DNA from: UBA1543 sp964596375
GTDB taxonomy: Bacteria; Pseudomonadota; Zetaproteobacteria; Mariprofundales; Mariprofundaceae
Reading direction: 5' to 3'
DNA length: 9,199 nt
Assembly (NCBI GenBank): GCA_964596375.1
Contig: CAZQTO010000091.1
Coordinates: forward strand, 1 to 9,199
Shown: positions 1 to 7,945 of the stretch, piece by piece
Layout of the letters: every line of letters begins with the position of its first letter
How positions within the stretch are numbered: the stretch's first letter is position 1
Made by a program: the position numbers and the translations under genes
The notes under the pieces: generated by a model
What the model was told of the DNA's origin: nothing
Seen by the model: the letters and a program-made list of their open reading frames with translations, nothing else
Database searches by the model: none

Positions 1-1
1 C

Positions 2-138
2 TGCCGTTTTGCCGCACGCTGTCCGCTGGCTGATGCGGCATGCAAGGCAGCCGTAGCGGAAGACGCCTGGAGTAAAGGAAAGCATCTGGCGCGCTGCGTG
101 CACGGGGATGCGGCTCCCAAGGCTGTGGAGGCGATGCA

Positions 139-142
<4 letters not shown>
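2..142 (+). CDS. Peptide ABC transporter ATP-binding protein, OppD/DppD type (C-terminal 46 residues only)
   Basis: The frame is open from the window edge to a TGA at 140-142, so only the tail is present and the start lies outside. The tail begins CRFAARCPLADAAC and later has RCVH. This is the cysteine-bearing C-terminal extension (oligo_HPY type) of oligopeptide/dipeptide importer ATPases, with spacing C-x5-C-P-x6-C-x17-C. The Walker motifs of this subunit are not in the window. It overlaps the next ATPase gene by ATGA at 139-142, the usual arrangement of the paired OppD-OppF or DppD-DppF subunits, which form a heterodimer on the inner face of the cytoplasmic membrane and power peptide import. 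The permease and binding-protein genes presumably lie upstream (inference). The choice between Opp, Dpp and a nickel/opine-type relative cannot be made from this fragment. Confidence 0.82.
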
Positions 143-1092
<950 letters not shown>

Positions 1093-1101
1093 TTCACCTG
1101 T

Positions 1102-1132
1102 TTGTGCTCTATATAGTTAAATCTGATATGAT
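1102..1132 (+). promoter_or_regulatory. Candidate promoter of the P-type ATPase gene
   Basis: TATGAT at 1127-1132 matches the sigma-70 -10 consensus at five of six positions. The best upstream -35 candidate, TTGTGC at 1102-1107, is only partly matching and gives a long 19-bp spacer. The region is AT-rich compared with its surroundings. Transcription starting 7-9 nt past the -10 would begin at about 1139-1141, at the ATG itself, which would give a leaderless or nearly leaderless mRNA. Prediction from sequence only. Confidence 0.35.
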
Positions 1133-1140
1133 GGTTGGAG

Positions 1141-3849
1141 ATGAACACGCCTGATATCACCCGGACCGACTGGCATGCACAGGAGGTCGAAGCGGTTTTC
1201 CAGTTTATGGAGAGCCGTGTGGAAGGACTGAGTCCGGAAGAAGCTTTGGCCAGACTCGAACAGTTTGGTCCGAATCGGCTTCAGGTGGCCAAACAGCGTA
1301 GTTCGCTGATTCGTTTTCTGGCCCAGTTCAATAATACCCTGATCTATGTCTTGCTGATTGCCGCGGCGATGACGGCATTCCTTGAACATTGGGTGGATAG
1401 TGGCGTGATCGTCGCCGTCGTGTTGCTCAATGCCCTTATCGGTTTTATTCAGGAGGGTAAGGCTGAAAAAGCGCTTGATGCGATTCGCAACATGCTCTCC
1501 CAGCATGCCTCCGTGCTGCGCGGCGGTGTCGTCAAGAGCATAAAGGCCGAAGATCTGGTTCCGGGTGATATCGTGCATTTACACTCCGGAGACAAGGTTC
1601 CGGCCGATCTTCGATTGTTTGCCATCAAAAATCTCCAGATTGATGAATCGATTCTGACAGGTGAGTCGGTTCCGGTTGAAAAGTCGAAAGAGGCTGTCGA
1701 TGAGTCGGTTTCGCTGGGTGATCGTTTTGGCATGGCCTTCTCGGGAACCCTGACGACCTACGGTCAGGCAAGCGGTATTGTTGTAGCAACAGGGAGCAAA
1801 ACAGAAATAGGACGCATCAGTTCTTTGCTTGAGCAGGTAGAGGTTCTGGACACCCCTTTGACGCGACAGATATCCCGCTTCGGGCAGTGGTTGACCGCTG
1901 CGATTGCCCTGATTGCAGCGATGACGTTTGGTTTCGGTGTGCTGTTTCGTGACTATACCTCAACAGACATGTTCATGGCCGCCGTAGGGCTTGCCGTAGC
2001 AGCGATTCCCGAGGGCCTGCCTGCAATCATGACCATCACCCTCGCCATCGGTGTGCAGCGCATGGCAAAACGAAACGCTATTATCCGCCGTTTGCTGGCA
2101 GTTGAAACCCTCGGCTCGGTGATGGTGATCTGTTCAGACAAAACCGGAACGTTGACCAAGAATGAAATGACCGTTCAGTCGATCGTGACCTCCGAGCACC
2201 AATTCCAGGTTAGTGGTGCGGGATACGATCCGCACGGCTCTATCTCTTCGAACGGGACAGACGTTGCCCTGGAAGAGCATCCGGTTTTGCATGAAATGAT
2301 TCGAGCTGCCGCCTTATGCAATGACGCAAAGCTTTCGGAAGTGGATAAGCAATGGACGATTCACGGCAACCCGACCGAAGGTGCGCTGGTGACATTGGCC
2401 TGCAAGGCCGGCTTGGATTCGGAGTATCTGAATCGGCAATGGCCACGTGTCGATGTGATTCCCTTTGAGTCCGAACACCGCTTTATGGCCTCGCTGCATC
2501 ATGACCATGCCGGCCACGGATTCATCTACATCAAGGGCGCTCCCGAACGGATTCTCAGCCTATGCAACCATCAGCGTCAGCGGGGTGAGGATGTGCCGCT
2601 TGATCGGCAATACTGGGAAAAAGCCACAGAAAAGCTGGCCGGCAAGGGGCAGCGGGTGTTGGCGATTGCATTTAAGACTCCCGATGCAAATCGACGCGAG
2701 TTGCGCCACACCGATCTGGAACTTGGTCTGAGCCTGCTGGGTTTTGTGGGCATGATTGATCCGCCGAGAGATGAAGCTATTGCAGCCATATCCCGCTGCA
2801 CAACGGCCGGCATCACGGTGAAAATGATTACCGGAGATCATGCGATTACCGCAGCGGCCATTGGCAGGCAGATGAAACTTGGCGACGGTGTGTCTGTTAT
2901 CAACGGGCATGAGCTTGAGGAGCTGACGGATGAAGCCCTGCGCGAGGTGGTCAAGCGCGTGGATATCTTCGCCCGGTCAAGCCCCGAGCATAAGTTGAGA
3001 CTGGTGAAGGCATTACAGGCCAATGGAAGCGTGGTGGCGATGACGGGCGATGGCGTGAATGATGCGCCGGCCCTGAAACGGGCCGATGTCGGTGTGGCCA
3101 TGGGGCGGAACGGGACGGAGGTGGCCAAGGAAGCGGCGGAAATGGTGCTGGCGGATGATAATTTCGCTTCGATCACCCATGCTGTTGAAGAAGGGCGCAC
3201 GGTTTACGACAATATAAAGAAATCGATTCTGTTTATTTTGCCGACGAATGGTGGCGAGGCGCTGACCATTATTGCCGCCATAGCGCTCGGCAAGATGCTT
3301 CCTATTACCCCTGTCCAGATTCTTTGGGTGAACATGATTACGGCCGTGACGCTGGCACTGGCACTGGCCTTCGAACCACCCGAAGCCAATGTGATGCAGC
3401 GCCCGCCGCGAAGTCCGGCAGAGCCGTTGCTCTCTGCTTTCTTTGTCTGGCGCATCGCTTTTGTATCCCTGATCTTGGTGAGCGGCACCTTCGGGCTCTT
3501 TTTCTGGGAACGAATGCAGGGGGTGTCGATTGAGGAGGCACGTACCATTGCCGTGAATACACTGGTCATGTTTGAAATATTCTATGTGTTTAATTCCAGA
3601 TATATCGATCAGCCGGTACTCAATCGCGAGGGGCTGCTCGGCAACCGCTATGTGCTGTGGGCGATTGGCGTGCTTATCTTTTTCCAGTTGCTTTTCACTT
3701 ATTTTCCCCCAGCCCAAATGTTGTTCGGTAGTGCCGATATCAGCATGCTGCAGTGGCTTAAAATCCTTGCTGTTTCGTCAACGGTTCTCTTTCTTGTCGA
3801 GATCGAAAAGGCGCTTGTGCGGCGGGTGAGCAGCGCTCGAGGACTGTAA
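1141..3849 (+). CDS. SERCA-like P-type cation-transporting ATPase (type II)
   Basis: A 902-residue inner-membrane cation pump. Numbering from the ATG at 1141, it shows the N-terminal cation-ATPase domain (WHAQEVEAV to FGPNRL, about 11-47), actuator loop TGES (173-176), M4 motif PEGLP (290-294), phosphorylation site CSDKTGT with D333, nucleotide-site KGAP (465-468), MTGDH near 563, and hinge TGDGVNDAP (635-643). About ten membrane segments are expected. Compared with SERCA, the site residues in M4 (E291), M5 (N703, E706), M6 (N731, T734) and M8 (E812) are kept. The M6 position equal to SERCA Asp800 is Ala735, so calcium transport should not be assumed; the ion is unassigned. Start choice: an in-frame TTG at 1135 would add two residues, and a stop at 1129-1131 closes the frame above it. 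GGAG sits flush against the ATG with no spacing, so neither start has a standard ribosome binding site. No accessory gene adjoins it. Confidence 0.92.
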   Translation: MNTPDITRTDWHAQEVEAVFQFMESRVEGLSPEEALARLEQFGPNRLQVAKQRSSLIRFLAQFNNTLIYVLLIAAAMTAFLEHWVDSGVIVAVVLLNALIGFIQEGKAEKALDAIRNMLSQHASVLRGGVVKSIKAEDLVPGDIVHLHSGDKVPADLRLFAIKNLQIDESILTGESVPVEKSKEAVDESVSLGDRFGMAFSGTLTTYGQASGIVVATGSKTEIGRISSLLEQVEVLDTPLTRQISRFGQWLTAAIALIAAMTFGFGVLFRDYTSTDMFMAAVGLAVAAIPEGLPAIMTITLAIGVQRMAKRNAIIRRLLAVETLGSVMVICSDKTGTLTKNEMTVQSIVTSEHQFQVSGAGYDPHGSISSNGTDVALEEHPVLHEMIRAAALCNDAKLSEVDKQWTIHGNPTEGALVTLACKAGLDSEYLNRQWPRVDVIPFESEHRFMASLHHDHAGHGFIYIKGAPERILSLCNHQRQRGEDVPLDRQYWEKATEKLAGKGQRVLAIAFKTPDANRRELRHTDLELGLSLLGFVGMIDPPRDEAIAAISRCTTAGITVKMITGDHAITAAAIGRQMKLGDGVSVINGHELEELTDEALREVVKRVDIFARSSPEHKLRLVKALQANGSVVAMTGDGVNDAPALKRADVGVAMGRNGTEVAKEAAEMVLADDNFASITHAVEEGRTVYDNIKKSILFILPTNGGEALTIIAAIALGKMLPITPVQILWVNMITAVTLALALAFEPPEANVMQRPPRSPAEPLLSAFFVWRIAFVSLILVSGTFGLFFWERMQGVSIEEARTIAVNTLVMFEIFYVFNSRYIDQPVLNREGLLGNRYVLWAIGVLIFFQLLFTYFPPAQMLFGSADISMLQWLKILAVSSTVLFLVEIEKALVRRVSSARGL

Positions 3850-4018
3850 GACAGCTGGAGTAGCTCCCCCGCAACAAAAGCCTAGCCGATAGGCATGCAG
3901 CAGGGTGTCCGGAGGCACTGGTCATCCTGCTGGTTATGGAGACGCATAAGTGGTTCCGCAGGGCGTTGACCGAAGGCGGAAAAAAACCCCTCTCTTTAAG
4001 ACGGTGAACATGGACGGA
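3850..4018. other. Gene-free, hairpin-rich intergenic stretch
   Basis: No credible gene lies here; the best short frame (ATG 3895, 24 codons, tryptophan- and arginine-rich) looks random. Successive perfect inverted repeats can be seen: GGAG/CTCC (3857-3860 and 3864-3867), GCCTA/TAGGC with a 5-nt loop (3880-3894), CAGCAGG/CCTGCTG (3898-3904 and 3926-3932), and TTCCGC/GCGGAA (3954-3959 and 3976-3981). The last is followed by seven A. None is followed by a T-run, so none is a plain intrinsic terminator for the ATPase gene. The stretch could be a structured ppsA leader, a small RNA, or simply intergenic DNA. I did not match it to any known riboswitch class. Confidence 0.4.
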
Positions 4019-4039
4019 CCTCACTGAATATGCTATACA
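4011..4039 (+). promoter_or_regulatory. Candidate extended -10 promoter for ppsA
   Basis: TGCTATACA (4031-4039) resembles an extended -10 element, with TATACA as the hexamer at 4034-4039. TGGACG at 4011-4016 is a partial -35 (four of six positions) at 17-bp spacing. Transcription would start near 4046, between the arms of the inner inverted repeat, and the outer inverted repeat would straddle the -10. If this promoter is real, the repeats act as DNA (operators) rather than as one RNA hairpin. Confidence 0.35.
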
Positions 4040-4070
4040 AATAACAGGGTTATTTGGTTATTCAGTGAGG
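4019..4070 (+). promoter_or_regulatory. Nested inverted repeats covering the ppsA ribosome binding site
   Basis: An outer perfect 12-bp inverted repeat, CCTCACTGAATA (4019-4030) and TATTCAGTGAGG (4059-4070), encloses an inner perfect 8-bp repeat, CAAATAAC (4038-4045) and GTTATTTG (4049-4056), with a 3-nt AGG loop. The right outer arm contains GAGG (4067-4070), the ribosome binding site 6 nt before the ATG at 4077. As RNA, a two-part hairpin would bury that site. As DNA, it is an operator-like palindrome around a possible -10. The structure is seen directly; its regulatory role is inferred. Confidence 0.65.
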
Positions 4071-4076
4071 CTTCCC

Positions 4077-6488
4077 ATGGAATATGTGCGATGGTTCGAT
4101 GAAATTACCTATGATGATGTGCCGCTTGTCGGCGGCAAGAATGCATCGCTGGGAGAAATGTACCGGGAACTGAAACCGCAAGGGGTCGAGGTTCCGAACG
4201 GTTTTGCCATTACCGCCGATGCCTATCGCCTGATGTTGGATGAATCAGACGCATGGAACCCGCTGCACAAGGCGCTGGACGGACTTGATGCCGCCAATGT
4301 TGAGGATCTGGCCAGACGCGGAGCGATGGCGCGTGATATTATCTACGGAGCCGGTATCCCGGCGGTCGTGCAGCAGGAAATCATTGCAGCCTATCAACAG
4401 TTGCAGGTCGAATACGGCGAGGGCTTGAGTTTGGCGGTACGTTCTTCCGCGACTGCCGAAGATCTTCCGACCGCCAGCTTTGCCGGTCAGCAGGACACCT
4501 ATCTGAATGTGGTGGGTGAGCAGCAGTTGCTCGATGCCTGCCGCCGCTGTTTCGCCAGCCTGTTTACGGATCGGGCCATTCACTATCGCACCGATCAGGG
4601 CTTCGAGCATTTCAAGGTTTATCTTTCCATTGGCGTGATGAAGATGGTGCGCTCGGATATCGCCAGCAGCGGCGTGATGTTTACGCTTGATACTGAAACC
4701 GGCTTTCGCGATGTCGTGTTTATCACCGGCGCTTACGGCCTGGGCGAGAATGTTGTGCAGGGCACTGTGGACCCCGATGAATTCTATGTGCACAAACCGA
4801 CCTTCAGCCAGGGACACCGCGCCGTGCTCAGCCGCAAGATGGGAACCAAAAAAATCAAGATGGTGTATGCCACCGGGCATACGCGCGTGCAGACCCGCAA
4901 TATCCCCACGGCAGTGGAGGAGCGCGAGCGATTCTGCCTCAGTGATAAAGATGTGCTGACGTTGGCCGAGTACGCGATCAGGATTGAGGAGCACTACAGT
5001 GCTCGCTCCGGGCATGCGGTGCCCATGGATATCGAGTGGGCGAAAGATGGTGTGGATGGGCGCTTGTACATCGTTCAGGCGCGCCCTGAGACTGTTGAAT
5101 CGCAGAGCAATGCCACCATGCTCGAGCGCTTTGTCATCAAGGCAAAAGGGCAGGTGCTGGTGCAGGGGAGGGCTGTTGGCACAAAAGCGGCCACAGGCCA
5201 TGTGCGGATTATCAAGGATACATCTGAACTGAAATCATTCAGGAAAGGCGAGGTTCTGGTTTCCGATTCGACCTCCCCTGACTGGGAACCTGTGATGAAA
5301 CTTGCTGCTGCGATTGTCACCAACCGGGGCGGCCGCACCTGCCATGCTGCAATTGTTGCGCGAGAGCTTGGTATTCCCGCCGTGGTGGGGTGTGCGACAG
5401 CAACCCAAACGTTGGAAACAGGTGCTCTCGTGACAATTTCCTGTTGTGAGGGTGATGTCGGCAATATCTATGCCGGGGAGGTTCCTTTCGAGGTTATCCG
5501 CACGGATGTTTCTAATCTGCAGCGACCGCATACCTCCATCATGCTCAATCTGGGCAATCCAGAGCTTGCTTTTGTCACCTGCATGCTGCCCAACGATGGC
5601 GTGGGTTTGGCCAGGATGGAATTCATCATCAATGAACACATCAAGGTTCATCCCATGGCCTTGCTGCATCCGGAGCGTGTTGAGGATGAAAAGGAGCGGG
5701 CTGAAATCGCGCGCATGACTTGTGCCTACACATCGCCCGCAGATTATTTTATTGAGCGGTTGTGCGAGGGCGTTGGCATGATTGCAGCGGCTTTCTGGCC
5801 CAAGCCGGTGATTGTGCGCATGTCGGATTTCAAATCGAATGAATACGCAAGCCTGCTCGGCGGGCGCTGGTTTGAGCCGCAAGAGGAGAACCCGATGATT
5901 GGATTCAGAGGGGCCTCCCGATATATCGATCCAGCCTATACTGAAGGCTTCGCCCTTGAGTGCAGGGCGATGAAAAGGGTTCGCGATGATATGGGGCTGA
6001 TCAATGTGCGTCTGATGATTCCGTTTTGTCGCCGTGTCGAGGAGGGCGAGAAAGTCATTGAGGCCATGGCAGGCTATGGCCTGCGTCGGGGTGAAAACGG
6101 CCTTGAGGTGTATGTGATGTGTGAGATACCGAACAATGTCATACAGATCGATGCCTTCTCCAAGATTTTCGACGGTTTCTCGATCGGCTCCAACGACTTG
6201 ACCCAGCTCACACTCGGGGTGGACAGGGATTCGGATCTGGTCGCCTTCGATTTCGACGAGCGCGATGCGGGAGTGCTGAGCATGATCAGGATGGCCGTGG
6301 AGGGAGCGAGAAGAAACGGGCGGCATTGCGGCATCTGCGGGCAGGCCCCGTCGGATTATCCTGAGATGGCCGAATTCCTGGTCCGGCTGGGCATTGATTC
6401 GATCAGCCTGATCCCGGATACGGTCATCGAGGTCACCCGGCATGTATTGCAGATCGAAAAGGATATGGCAGCAGGCAAGGCGGAATAA
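4077..6488 (+). CDS. ppsA: Phosphoenolpyruvate synthase (pyruvate, water dikinase)
   Basis: An 803-residue cytoplasmic enzyme, close to the 792 of E. coli PpsA. It makes PEP from pyruvate and ATP, releasing AMP and phosphate, the entry step of gluconeogenesis from three-carbon acids. Domains in order: N-terminal ATP-binding domain (about 10-345, with VGGKNASLGEM, VRSSATAEDLPTASFAGQQDT and YGLGENVVQG); swivelling phosphohistidine domain with GGRTCHAAIVARELGIPAVVG and catalytic His423 (about 380-455); and C-terminal PEP/pyruvate barrel with CEIPNN, SIGSNDLTQLTLGVDRD and CGICGQAPSD, where Cys751 and Cys754 lie at the expected active-site position. All key residues are present. Start choice: the ATG at 4077 has GAGG 6 nt upstream, whereas an in-frame GTG at 4065 lies inside that ribosome-site arm and is less likely. 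It has its own terminator and appears monocistronic. No PpsR-type regulatory kinase gene is in the window. Control may act through the inverted repeats over its ribosome site. Confidence 0.97.
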   Translation: MEYVRWFDEITYDDVPLVGGKNASLGEMYRELKPQGVEVPNGFAITADAYRLMLDESDAWNPLHKALDGLDAANVEDLARRGAMARDIIYGAGIPAVVQQEIIAAYQQLQVEYGEGLSLAVRSSATAEDLPTASFAGQQDTYLNVVGEQQLLDACRRCFASLFTDRAIHYRTDQGFEHFKVYLSIGVMKMVRSDIASSGVMFTLDTETGFRDVVFITGAYGLGENVVQGTVDPDEFYVHKPTFSQGHRAVLSRKMGTKKIKMVYATGHTRVQTRNIPTAVEERERFCLSDKDVLTLAEYAIRIEEHYSARSGHAVPMDIEWAKDGVDGRLYIVQARPETVESQSNATMLERFVIKAKGQVLVQGRAVGTKAATGHVRIIKDTSELKSFRKGEVLVSDSTSPDWEPVMKLAAAIVTNRGGRTCHAAIVARELGIPAVVGCATATQTLETGALVTISCCEGDVGNIYAGEVPFEVIRTDVSNLQRPHTSIMLNLGNPELAFVTCMLPNDGVGLARMEFIINEHIKVHPMALLHPERVEDEKERAEIARMTCAYTSPADYFIERLCEGVGMIAAAFWPKPVIVRMSDFKSNEYASLLGGRWFEPQEENPMIGFRGASRYIDPAYTEGFALECRAMKRVRDDMGLINVRLMIPFCRRVEEGEKVIEAMAGYGLRRGENGLEVYVMCEIPNNVIQIDAFSKIFDGFSIGSNDLTQLTLGVDRDSDLVAFDFDERDAGVLSMIRMAVEGARRNGRHCGICGQAPSDYPEMAEFLVRLGIDSISLIPDTVIEVTRHVLQIEKDMAAGKAE

Positions 6489-6518
6489 GCGACAGCCCAG
6501 GCAACGTCTTCCCCATGC

Positions 6519-6540
6519 AAGGGCTTTCGAGCCCTTTTCT
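6519..6540 (+). terminator. Intrinsic terminator of ppsA
   Basis: AAGGGCT (6519-6525), loop TTCG, then AGCCCTT (6530-6536), followed by TTCT. This is a 7-bp GC-rich stem closed by a stable UUCG tetraloop and trailed by a short T-rich tail, 30 nt after the ppsA stop. It separates ppsA from the regBA promoter region. Confidence 0.85.
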
Positions 6541-6544
6541 GCCG

Positions 6545-6561
6545 TGCGACATATTGTCGCA
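6545..6561. promoter_or_regulatory. RegA-type binding palindrome upstream of regB
   Basis: TGCGACATATTGTCGCA is a perfect 7-3-7 inverted repeat. Its GCGAC/GTCGC half-sites are of the kind reported for RegA/PrrA regulators, which accept GCGNC-like half-sites with variable gaps. It lies about 92 bp before the regB start, and the same palindrome with a different centre recurs before oprC (8513-8529). Autoregulation of regBA is inferred. Confidence 0.7.
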
Positions 6562-6562
6562 G

Positions 6563-6591
6563 CAACATTCAGCGGCCGAACCCGCTAGTAT
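6563..6591 (+). promoter_or_regulatory. Candidate regBA promoter
   Basis: TAGTAT (6586-6591) is a fair -10. The position 17 bp upstream holds CAACAT (6563-6568), a very poor -35. The RegA-type palindrome ends at 6561, directly next to that -35 slot. A weak -35 beside an activator site is typical of activator-dependent promoters, but no start site is proven. Confidence 0.35.
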
Positions 6592-6603
6592 GCCGTCTCG
6601 GCA
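6591..6603 (+). repeat. Short inverted repeat in the regB leader
   Basis: TGCCG-TCT-CGGCA is a perfect 5-3-5 inverted repeat beginning at the last base of the candidate -10. It lies at about the expected transcription start and could form a small hairpin at the 5' end of the mRNA. The nine bases ATGCCGTCT at 6590-6598 recur at the regB start (6653-6661). Significance is unknown. Confidence 0.3.
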
Positions 6604-6652
6604 GGCCTATCAAGGGTAGCTGTTTGTCGAATTCGCTTGAAAGGAGTCAGCC

Positions 6653-7945
6653 ATGCCGTCTTTGCAGTCAGCGCCAGCGACGTTGACGGATGCGCCGACC
6701 CTGTCGCGCAACCTGCAACGCCTGTTGCAGATGCGCAGCATCCTGATTCTCTGCCAGTTTGCGCTGCTCGCCCTGTCGCGCTTTGTCTCCGAGATTCATC
6801 TGGAAGTATGGCCGCTGCTTGCCGTGATCCTGGTCTACATGGCGGTGAATCTGCTTTGCATCCGCCTGTGCGGGCACAAAAAAGACATCTCCGAAATGGC
6901 CTACTTTGCCCAACTCATGCTGGATGTCGCTTTCCTGACTGTGCTGATGTATTTCTCCGGCGGCTATACCAATCCGTTTATTTCGCTTTATCTCCTCCCG
7001 ATGATGATTGCCGGCTCAACGTTGCCGAGGTTCTACGCCTGGCTGACGGGTAGCGTTGTGCTGTTGTGTTATTCGTTTCTGGTGTTTTTCTACCAGCCGA
7101 TTTTCCTCATGCAGATGGGCCACGCGGGCAACGGCTTCCACCTGCATCTGGTTGGCATGTGGCTGACCTTCGCGCTCAGCGTTGGGCTGATCGTGTTTTT
7201 CGTTATGCGTATGTCCGATGTTCTGCGTGAGCGCGAACGAAGATTGGCCGACATGCGCGAAAAAGCAGCGCGCGACGAGCACATCATTGCCCTCGGCACA
7301 CAGGCAGCCGGTGCGGCGCACGAGGTAGGTACGCCGCTGGCAACCATGGCCGTTCTGGTTCACGAACTGCAACATGAATGGAAGGACCATAAGCCGCTGG
7401 TACTCAAGCTCGGCATCATCCGCTCGCAGATTGATCGCTGTAAGGAAACCATGGCCAAAATGAGCGCAAGCGCCGGACAGTTCAAGGCGGAATCCGGGCG
7501 AAGCATCGATCTTGAGCGCTACTGCGAAGGTCTTTTTTCGGACTGGCGCTCCCTGCATCCCGGGGCGAATCTGCAGGTGGAGATTCAGGGCTGCGATCCG
7601 GCACCTGTCATCGTGGTCGACGAAACCCTCACCCAAGCCATTTTCAATGTGCTGAACAATGCGCTTGAGGTATCGCCGCAACAGGTGGAAGCCAGCGTGG
7701 TGTGGAGCCCCGACATGTTCGAGCTGGAGGTGCGCGATCATGGTCCGGGATTGAACGAGGCGGCCCTGCAATCGGCGGGTGAACCCTTCTTCACCACCAA
7801 GGAGAACAGGCATGGGCTGGTCCTGGTCCTCACCCAGGCGGTGATGCACCGGCTGGGCGGTGAAGCCGTCTTCGCCAACCACCCGCAGGGCGGGGCCTGT
7901 GTGAAGCTTGTGCTGCCGCTGATGAAACTCACGGTGAAGCCATGA
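6653..7945 (+). CDS. regB: RegB/PrrB-family redox sensor histidine kinase
   Basis: A 430-residue inner-membrane sensor kinase. About six hydrophobic segments fill residues 27-185. The quinone-pool motif GGYTNPF (103-109) fits the RegB GGxxNPF signature. The H-box is AAHEVGTPLATM with phospho-acceptor His223. Cys263 in QIDRCKET lies exactly 40 residues later, as for His225 and the redox-active Cys265 of Rhodobacter RegB. The N-box is FNVLNNALEVSP (N332, N336), the G1 box is DHGPG (362-366), and GEPFFTTK (376-383) follows. The G2 box is atypical: where relatives have GxGLGL, this protein reads RHGLVL, with Val390 replacing a glycine. Family members phosphorylate RegA under reducing or low-oxygen conditions and are restrained by oxidised quinone and cysteine oxidation. 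AAGGAG (6641-6646) precedes the ATG by 6 nt. The gene overlaps regA by ATGA. Confidence 0.93.
   Translation: MPSLQSAPATLTDAPTLSRNLQRLLQMRSILILCQFALLALSRFVSEIHLEVWPLLAVILVYMAVNLLCIRLCGHKKDISEMAYFAQLMLDVAFLTVLMYFSGGYTNPFISLYLLPMMIAGSTLPRFYAWLTGSVVLLCYSFLVFFYQPIFLMQMGHAGNGFHLHLVGMWLTFALSVGLIVFFVMRMSDVLRERERRLADMREKAARDEHIIALGTQAAGAAHEVGTPLATMAVLVHELQHEWKDHKPLVLKLGIIRSQIDRCKETMAKMSASAGQFKAESGRSIDLERYCEGLFSDWRSLHPGANLQVEIQGCDPAPVIVVDETLTQAIFNVLNNALEVSPQQVEASVVWSPDMFELEVRDHGPGLNEAALQSAGEPFFTTKENRHGLVLVLTQAVMHRLGGEAVFANHPQGGACVKLVLPLMKLTVKP

Noticed and set aside
3895..3969. 24-codon frame in the intergenic region
   Set aside because: No ribosome binding site, an odd Trp/Arg-rich composition, and overlap with an inverted repeat that better explains the sequence.
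3954..3986. TTCCGC/GCGGAA hairpin next to a run of seven A, as a possible minus-strand terminator
   Set aside because: Read on the minus strand the T-run comes before the hairpin, and on the plus strand the run is A, so neither orientation makes an intrinsic terminator. No minus-strand gene is nearby.
3966..4000. TTGACC at 3966-3971 as a -35 element for ppsA
   Set aside because: No -10-like hexamer lies at 16-18 bp spacing; TTTAAG at 3995-4000 is 23 bp away.
4065..4076. GTG at 4065 as the ppsA start
   Set aside because: It lies within the arm holding the GAGG ribosome binding site, has no ribosome site of its own, and would add only four residues before the family-like start at the ATG.
5235..6443. 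Long open frame (402 codons) on the minus strand opposite ppsA, with similar antisense frames at 4245-5201, 3013-3717 and 7016-7882
   Set aside because: They lie wholly opposite strongly conserved genes, are rich in His, Arg and Gln as expected of antisense readings of GC-rich codons, and show no recognisable domain.
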